This document shows positions 5,543-9,000 of a stretch of DNA of 9,000 bases, piece by piece. Source of the DNA: Campylobacterota bacterium. Its GTDB lineage: Bacteria; Campylobacterota; Campylobacteria; Campylobacterales; Sulfurospirillaceae. The notes below the pieces were generated by a model that made no database searches, had not been told where the DNA came from, and saw only the letters and a program-made list of their open reading frames with translations. Numbering within the stretch: the stretch's first letter is position 1; each line of letters starts with the position of its first letter. The position numbers were made by a program, and so were the translations under genes. Location: the NCBI GenBank assembly GCA_009930355.1, contig RZYK01000075.1, positions 1 to 9,000 on the forward strand, given 5' to 3'.

Positions 5543-6078
5543 TGAACGACAAAATCCGTAAAGTAGATATTTTTAATATAGCCATCAGAAAGGTTCTCAT
5601 TAATCTTATCGAGCACTTCATCTTTGAGTTTGTCTTTACCTTTAATGGTGCTAATCTCTTCAAAGGTTTTTGATGAAAAAGTACGAATGATAATATCACG
5701 GATTAAAGATTTTTTATGGTCAATCTCGGGTTGCAATTTTGCATCACTTAGCTCTAAATCAATCGCAACTTTTAAAAAACGGTTGCCACTTTCACTGAGT
5801 AAATTAACGACAAATTGTGCCATAGGGTACATAGGGCCTACTACTAAATGATCCGTTGATCGTTTAGGTGCCTTTTTCTTTTCTGTAGTGCTAGAAGGTG
5901 TTTGTGGTGCAGTGTTTGTTGCTTCTTCTTCATGTCCACCACTTAACATTAAAAATGCCGCAATTCCTCCACCAATAAGTAAAACAACTAAAAGAACGAT
6001 GACTATGATAAGTACCATATTGCCTTTTGGTTTTTTTTCTACTGACCCATCATTTTCTTCAGGTTTTTTACCAGCCAT
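5539..6078 (-). CDS. fliL: Flagellar basal body-associated protein FliL
   Basis: Single-pass inner-membrane protein (179 aa) that surrounds the flagellar stator and supports torque or motor stability. After a charged cytoplasmic N-terminus (residues 1-20) comes one strong transmembrane helix (21-45, MVLIIVIVLLVV onward), then a Thr/Lys/Pro-rich linker (53-75) and the periplasmic FliL domain. That domain includes YPMAQFVVNLL (84-94), RFLKVAIDLEL (100-110) and the end IYFTDFVVQ, which matches the family's closing YFTxFVxQ. The SD AAAGGA (plus positions 6085-6090, read in reverse) directly abuts the palindrome at 6089-6100. It follows radA by 62 bp on the same strand; no convincing sigma-54 or sigma-28 promoter is visible in that gap. 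No other flagellar gene is present. Confidence 0.92.
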   Translation of the reverse strand: MAGKKPEENDGSVEKKPKGNMVLIIVIVLLVVLLIGGGIAAFLMLSGGHEEEATNTAPQTPSSTTEKKKAPKRSTDHLVVGPMYPMAQFVVNLLSESGNRFLKVAIDLELSDAKLQPEIDHKKSLIRDIIIRTFSSKTFEEISTIKGKDKLKDEVLDKINENLSDGYIKNIYFTDFVVQ

Positions 6079-6088
6079 TTATTATCCT

Positions 6089-6100
6089 TTTACATGTAAA
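6089..6100. repeat. Iterated palindrome TTTACATGTAAA, copy 6 (radA-fliL gap)
   Basis: Exact 12-mer in the 62-bp gap between radA and fliL. Read on the minus strand it runs into the fliL Shine-Dalgarno (TTTACATGTAAA then AGGA), 10 bases before the start codon. This matches the layout of copy 2 at ruvX. The rest of the gap (6101-6140) shows no clear promoter or terminator. Confidence 0.9.
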
Positions 6101-6140
6101 TAGTCTATTTGGGTGTATATCGTTCAATTGGTTTAAAAAT

Positions 6141-7493
6141 TTACATCCACTCAATTAATTTTGAGACTTCATCAATGGCATAGCATTTTAAGTCATGAAT
6201 TGTTTCAAGCGGTAGTGAGGGTACAACGGCTTTTTCAAACTGCTGTGATTTTGCTTCTTTAAGGCGTAAATCAAGATTGAAAATATCTCGCACATCGCCA
6301 ATTAAAGAGACTTCACCAATAAAAACCGTATCTTTACTAATAGGACGATTTCGGTACGAGCTAATAATGGCAGCAATAATCGCTAAATCAGCCGATGTTT
6401 CGCTAATTTTAATGCCCCCTGCAATGTTGATAAAAACATCGTATTGGTTAAAAGGAAGATCAAGTTTTCGCTCAAGAAGTGCTAAAAGCATGGTAAGACG
6501 GTTAAGCTCATACCCTGTAGCACTGCGTTTTGGGTTGGGATAGCCACTGTCACTTACCAATGCTTGTACTTCCAACACAATGGGACGACTTCCTTCCATT
6601 AAAACCGTAATAGCAGAACCTGCTTGTGCTTTGCCACGGGTAAAAAACTTTTTAGAGATGTCTTTGGCACTCACTAAGCCTATTTTTGTCATCTCAAAAA
6701 TGCCCACTTCGCTGGTTGTCCCAAAACGGTTTTTAAAGCCACGAAGCAGACGAAGTTCTCTTGAAGAGTCTCCTTCGAAATAAAGTACCGTGTCTACCAT
6801 GTGTTCAAGCACCCGAGGTCCTGCGATAGAACCTTCTTTAGTAATGTGCCCAATAATAAAGGTCGCAATGTTTTTCTCTTTACCAAAACGCATGAGTTCA
6901 AACGTAATCTCTCGCACTTGCGAGACACTTCCAGGAGCTGAGGCAATTTTTTCACTGTAAATGGTTTGAATGGAGTCAATAATAAGAACTTCAAAGGCAT
7001 GTTTTTCTAGCTCTTTAAAGATGGTATCAAGTCTAATTTCAGAAAGTAAATAGAGATTTGGATAATTACTGTCCACGCGGTTCGCACGTAGCTTAATTTG
7101 GCTCGAGGACTCTTCTCCACTTACATAAAGAACTTTTTTACCTTCACGAGCCAAATTCCCCGCAATTTTAAGAAGCAAGGTTGATTTACCTACCCCTGGG
7201 CTACCACCAATAAGGGTAAGGCTACCTTGTACAATGCCACCACCTAAGACAAGGTCTAGTTCACTATCGCCTGAGCTATAGCGTTCAATCTGCTCAAAAC
7301 TGACTTCCGTAATGGGAATAGCATTGCTGTGTGTGGATGAGGGTTTGGCATTAATCTCTTTAAGAGTTTCTATTTGGTTTTGTGAAAGCTCTATATATTC
7401 ATCCCATGCACCACAATTTGGGCATTTCCCAAGCCATTTAGCACTTTGGTGTCCACAGGCTTGACACTCAAATAAAATCTGTTTTTTAGCCAT
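6141..7493 (-). CDS. radA: DNA repair protein RadA (Sms), branch-migration ATPase
   Basis: RecA-like hexameric ATPase of 450 residues, full length for the family. It drives branch migration of recombination intermediates and aids transformation in several naturally competent bacteria. Domains: N-terminal C4 zinc finger (Cys10, Cys13, Cys24, Cys27); ATPase core with Walker A GGSPGVGKST (96-105, Lys103) and Walker B LIIDS (170-174); the RadA-specific KNRFG motif (254-258); and a C-terminal Lon-protease-like domain (about 280-450) including DVFINIAGGIKI (352-363). The start ATG lies inside the ftsY end (8-base overlap), with only a weak SD. The order thioredoxin-ftsY-radA agrees with Campylobacter as I remember it. 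Confidence 0.96.
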   Translation of the reverse strand: MAKKQILFECQACGHQSAKWLGKCPNCGAWDEYIELSQNQIETLKEINAKPSSTHSNAIPITEVSFEQIERYSSGDSELDLVLGGGIVQGSLTLIGGSPGVGKSTLLLKIAGNLAREGKKVLYVSGEESSSQIKLRANRVDSNYPNLYLLSEIRLDTIFKELEKHAFEVLIIDSIQTIYSEKIASAPGSVSQVREITFELMRFGKEKNIATFIIGHITKEGSIAGPRVLEHMVDTVLYFEGDSSRELRLLRGFKNRFGTTSEVGIFEMTKIGLVSAKDISKKFFTRGKAQAGSAITVLMEGSRPIVLEVQALVSDSGYPNPKRSATGYELNRLTMLLALLERKLDLPFNQYDVFINIAGGIKISETSADLAIIAAIISSYRNRPISKDTVFIGEVSLIGDVRDIFNLDLRLKEAKSQQFEKAVVPSLPLETIHDLKCYAIDEVSKLIEWM

Positions 7494-8370
7494 GCGTAGT
7501 GGTAAAGATAGAATCTAATATTGTGTCAATATAATCCGTGGGATTAAAAGTAATTAAATCATCTCGTCCTTCGCCAACACCCACATATAAAATAGGCAGT
7601 TGTAAAGCTTTTGCAATCCCAAAAAGTGAACCACCCTTAGCGGTGCCATCCAGTTTGGTAATAATAATACCATCAATGTTTATCATTTCATGAAAGGCTT
7701 TGGCTTGATTAATCGCAGAGCTTCCTTGTGTGCCATCTAAGATAAGAATTTTACGATGTGGTGCTCCACTGAGCGCTTTATCGCAAATGCGGACAATTTT
7801 TTTCAATTCATTGGAGAGATTGACTTGATTGTGCAATCGTCCTGCGGTGTCGATGATTACATGGTCAAGTTTTTTGGCTACGGCAGAGCTAATCGTATCG
7901 TAAGCAACAGCGGAGGGATCATGCCCTTGTTGCGTATAAATAATACCCACATCAATTTTCTCAGCCCAGCTTTTTAGTTGCTCAATTGCTGCAGCTCTAA
8001 AGGTATCCGCTGCACCCAAAAGTACACTTTGATTCTCTTTTTTATAGTTATGTGCCAGTTTAGCAATGGTCGTTGTTTTACCTGCTCCATTGACACCAAT
8101 AACAAGCTCAACAAAGGGTTTTTGTGATGGATTGATGTTAGTGTTTTCATACATAAAATAAGATTCAAGGACTCTTTTTACATCTGCACGTGCAACCGTT
8201 GGAGAAGGTGGTAAATAATAAATAATTTCTTCCACCAACTCATAAGGAATGTCAGACTCAATAAGAATTTCTTCTAAAATAGACTTGTCTATTTTTTCGA
8301 CTTTTTCAGGTAAAATTTCTTTAATTACCCCTAAGGTTTTACCAAGCCCTTTTTTAATAAAACTAAACAT
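7486..8370 (-). CDS. ftsY: Signal recognition particle receptor FtsY
   Basis: SRP-receptor GTPase that docks ribosome-SRP complexes at the inner membrane for co-translational insertion. At 294 residues it is a short form, just the NG domains, without the long acidic A domain of E. coli FtsY. The N-terminal helix MFSFIKKGLGKTLG is amphipathic and may bind lipid directly. GTPase motifs: GVNGAGKTT (92-100), DTFRAAA (122-128), DTAGR (174-178) and TKLDG (238-242), with GVGEG at 264-268. The region that reads DATTGQNA in E. coli is DGTQGSSA (212-219) here. The start overlaps the preceding stop as TAATG, with no SD, so translation is likely coupled to the lipoprotein gene. Confidence 0.95.
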   Translation of the reverse strand: MFSFIKKGLGKTLGVIKEILPEKVEKIDKSILEEILIESDIPYELVEEIIYYLPPSPTVARADVKRVLESYFMYENTNINPSQKPFVELVIGVNGAGKTTTIAKLAHNYKKENQSVLLGAADTFRAAAIEQLKSWAEKIDVGIIYTQQGHDPSAVAYDTISSAVAKKLDHVIIDTAGRLHNQVNLSNELKKIVRICDKALSGAPHRKILILDGTQGSSAINQAKAFHEMINIDGIIITKLDGTAKGGSLFGIAKALQLPILYVGVGEGRDDLITFNPTDYIDTILDSIFTTTHG

Positions 8371-8921
8371 TAGAGTACTTTTTTAATGTCAGCATCAATC
8401 ATCTCTTCAGGAATTGCGCCAACATAATGCGTTGAATAGTTCCCTTCTTTATCATAGAGAAACATCAAAGGAATGTTTTTTACACCCCCAACATTTTTTG
8501 CGAATTCGAAGTTTTCAGTACCATTGGTAATAATGTAGTTAATTGCATTAAATTTCATAAAATTTTGGATCTCTTCATTAGATTTATTTTCTTCTAAAAG
8601 AACACTAATAATGACAAAATTCTCTTTATACTTTTCTTGAAGATTAATAAGATGAGGAATTTCAGCTTTGCAAGGTGGACACCATGTGGTGAAAAAATTA
8701 ACTAAGATAACTTTATTCTCAAAACCAGAAAACGTAAAGCCTTTTTCGGTTGAAGTAACAATAATGGCTTTCCCATCGACATCATTAAGTGTGATTTTTT
8801 CACGTTTTAATGTTTCAGAAGAACTCATGTTTTTATCTTCGTTTTCCCCTTTTTTATCAGAAGAACATCCTTGAAAAAAGAGAATGGAGCATGAGACGAA
8901 CAGTGTGAGCCAAAACTTCAT
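8370..8921 (-). CDS. TlpA/ResA-like thioredoxin-fold lipoprotein
   Basis: A 183-residue exported thiol-disulfide protein. The signal peptide (1-18) ends in a lipobox-like FFQGC with Cys19 as the predicted lipidated residue (Phe at -3 and -4 is not ideal). A Ser/Lys/Glu-rich tether follows (20-45). The thioredoxin fold includes VILVNFFTTWCPPC (71-84), with the active-site CPPC at 81-84, and the cis-proline NIP (149-151). The WCPPC centre resembles TlpA/ResA reductases, which keep periplasmic cysteines reduced, for example during cytochrome c maturation; its partner is unknown. SD AAAGGA with ATG at 8921 is good. It heads the minus-strand operon with ftsY and radA, an arrangement I recall in Campylobacter. 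Confidence 0.88.
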   Translation of the reverse strand: MKFWLTLFVSCSILFFQGCSSDKKGENEDKNMSSSETLKREKITLNDVDGKAIIVTSTEKGFTFSGFENKVILVNFFTTWCPPCKAEIPHLINLQEKYKENFVIISVLLEENKSNEEIQNFMKFNAINYIITNGTENFEFAKNVGGVKNIPLMFLYDKEGNYSTHYVGAIPEEMIDADIKKVL

Positions 8922-8941
8922 TATGATCCTTTTTTTATACT

Positions 8942-8947
8942 AAAATA
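8942..8947 (-). promoter_or_regulatory. Candidate -10 box of the thioredoxin-ftsY-radA operon
   Basis: On the minus strand the region reads GCTATTTTAG, giving a -10-like TATTTT. Transcription would start near 8935 and leave a leader of about 14 bases containing the SD. A TATAAA at 8939-8934 is an alternative but would lie too close to the SD. No -35 box is clear. Confidence 0.4.
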
Positions 8948-8949
8948 GC

Positions 8950-8955
8950 TATGAT
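8950..8955 (+). promoter_or_regulatory. -10 box of the divergent plus-strand gene
   Basis: TATGAT in the context GCTATGATTG closely resembles the argD promoter context GCTATAATTG. Transcription would start near 8962, about 15 bases before the ATG at 8977. It lies back to back with the minus-strand candidate, so the two promoters share only about 15 bp. Confidence 0.6.
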
Positions 8956-8976
8956 TGTATTCAAAGAAGGCTTAAA

Positions 8977-9000
8977 ATGACAACAATGAAAAAAATTAAG
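8977..9000 (+). CDS. Start of a divergent gene, product not identifiable (partial)
   Basis: The first eight codons (MTTMKKIK) run off the window end. The SD AAGAAGG at 8964-8970 lies 6 bases before the ATG, and a TATGAT -10 box precedes it, so this is very probably a real start; the ATG at 8986 is a second in-frame choice. From memory, the gene divergent from the thioredoxin lipoprotein in Campylobacter is a 5-formyltetrahydrofolate cyclo-ligase-like gene. That is only a positional guess, because eight residues identify nothing. Confidence 0.55.

Noticed and set aside
6101..6140. Flagellar sigma-54 or sigma-28 promoter before fliL
   Set aside because: No TGGC-N-TTGC pair or sigma-28-type box is seen on the minus strand; a TTGAAC and a TATACA occur but at wrong spacing.
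8675..8694. Near-palindrome GGACACCATGTGGT as an operator
   Set aside because: It is imperfect and encodes the conserved TTWCPPC active-site region of the thioredoxin protein, which explains the sequence.
1..9000. CRISPR array, insertion sequence, prophage or toxin-antitoxin system
   Set aside because: No regularly spaced long repeats, no transposase or phage proteins, and no small gene pair of that kind is present; the genes are syntenic housekeeping genes.

Overview
The window is AT-rich, densely packed bacterial DNA. Almost all genes abut or overlap by 1-10 bases. Gene content and order point to Campylobacterota (Epsilonproteobacteria), most likely a Sulfurospirillum-like organism. The reasons are: (i) a deacetylase-dprA-ruvX order and a thioredoxin lipoprotein-ftsY-radA order that I recall from Campylobacter and relatives; (ii) lineage-typical protein variants, such as DEYGSS instead of DERLTT in RuvX and a short FtsY; (iii) promoters with a clear TATAAT -10 box, an upstream T-tract and no obvious -35 box. 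The genus is an inference; no rRNA is present to settle it.

Layout. Positions 1-5171 are read on the plus strand: the 3' end of a divergent polysaccharide deacetylase gene, dprA (DNA uptake and recombination), a TauE/SafE-type anion permease, ruvX, and a TRIC/UPF0126 membrane channel. A new promoter at about 2730 then drives argD, a MidA-family methyltransferase and thiS. Positions 5168-8921 are read on the minus strand, in transcription order: a thioredoxin-like lipoprotein, ftsY, radA, a 62-bp gap, fliL and acpS. thiS and acpS converge so tightly that their stop codons share the tetranucleotide TTAA. A short divergent promoter region (8922-8976) separates the minus operon from the first codons of a plus-strand gene that runs off the window. 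No stretch over 300 bp lacks a gene. I see no rRNA, tRNA, IS element, CRISPR array or rho-independent terminator.

The genes are mostly housekeeping. DprA, RuvX and RadA handle recombining or single-stranded DNA. FtsY targets membrane proteins through SRP. FliL supports the flagellar stator. AcpS activates acyl carrier protein. ArgD serves arginine synthesis. ThiS carries sulfur.

The unexpected signal is not a gene but a perfect 12-bp palindrome, TTTACATGTAAA. It occurs five times exactly (729, 1688, 4311, 4462, 6089), plus once as an 11-of-12 copy (4337). Chance predicts about 0.002 exact copies in 9 kb. Copies lie inside genes in two reading frames and also between genes, so the DNA word itself is what recurs. 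Both intergenic copies sit directly against a Shine-Dalgarno sequence (ruvX and fliL). Three copies crowd into 163 bp of the methyltransferase gene. This looks like a genome-wide iterated palindrome or a binding site for a dimeric protein. Its function cannot be told from this window.
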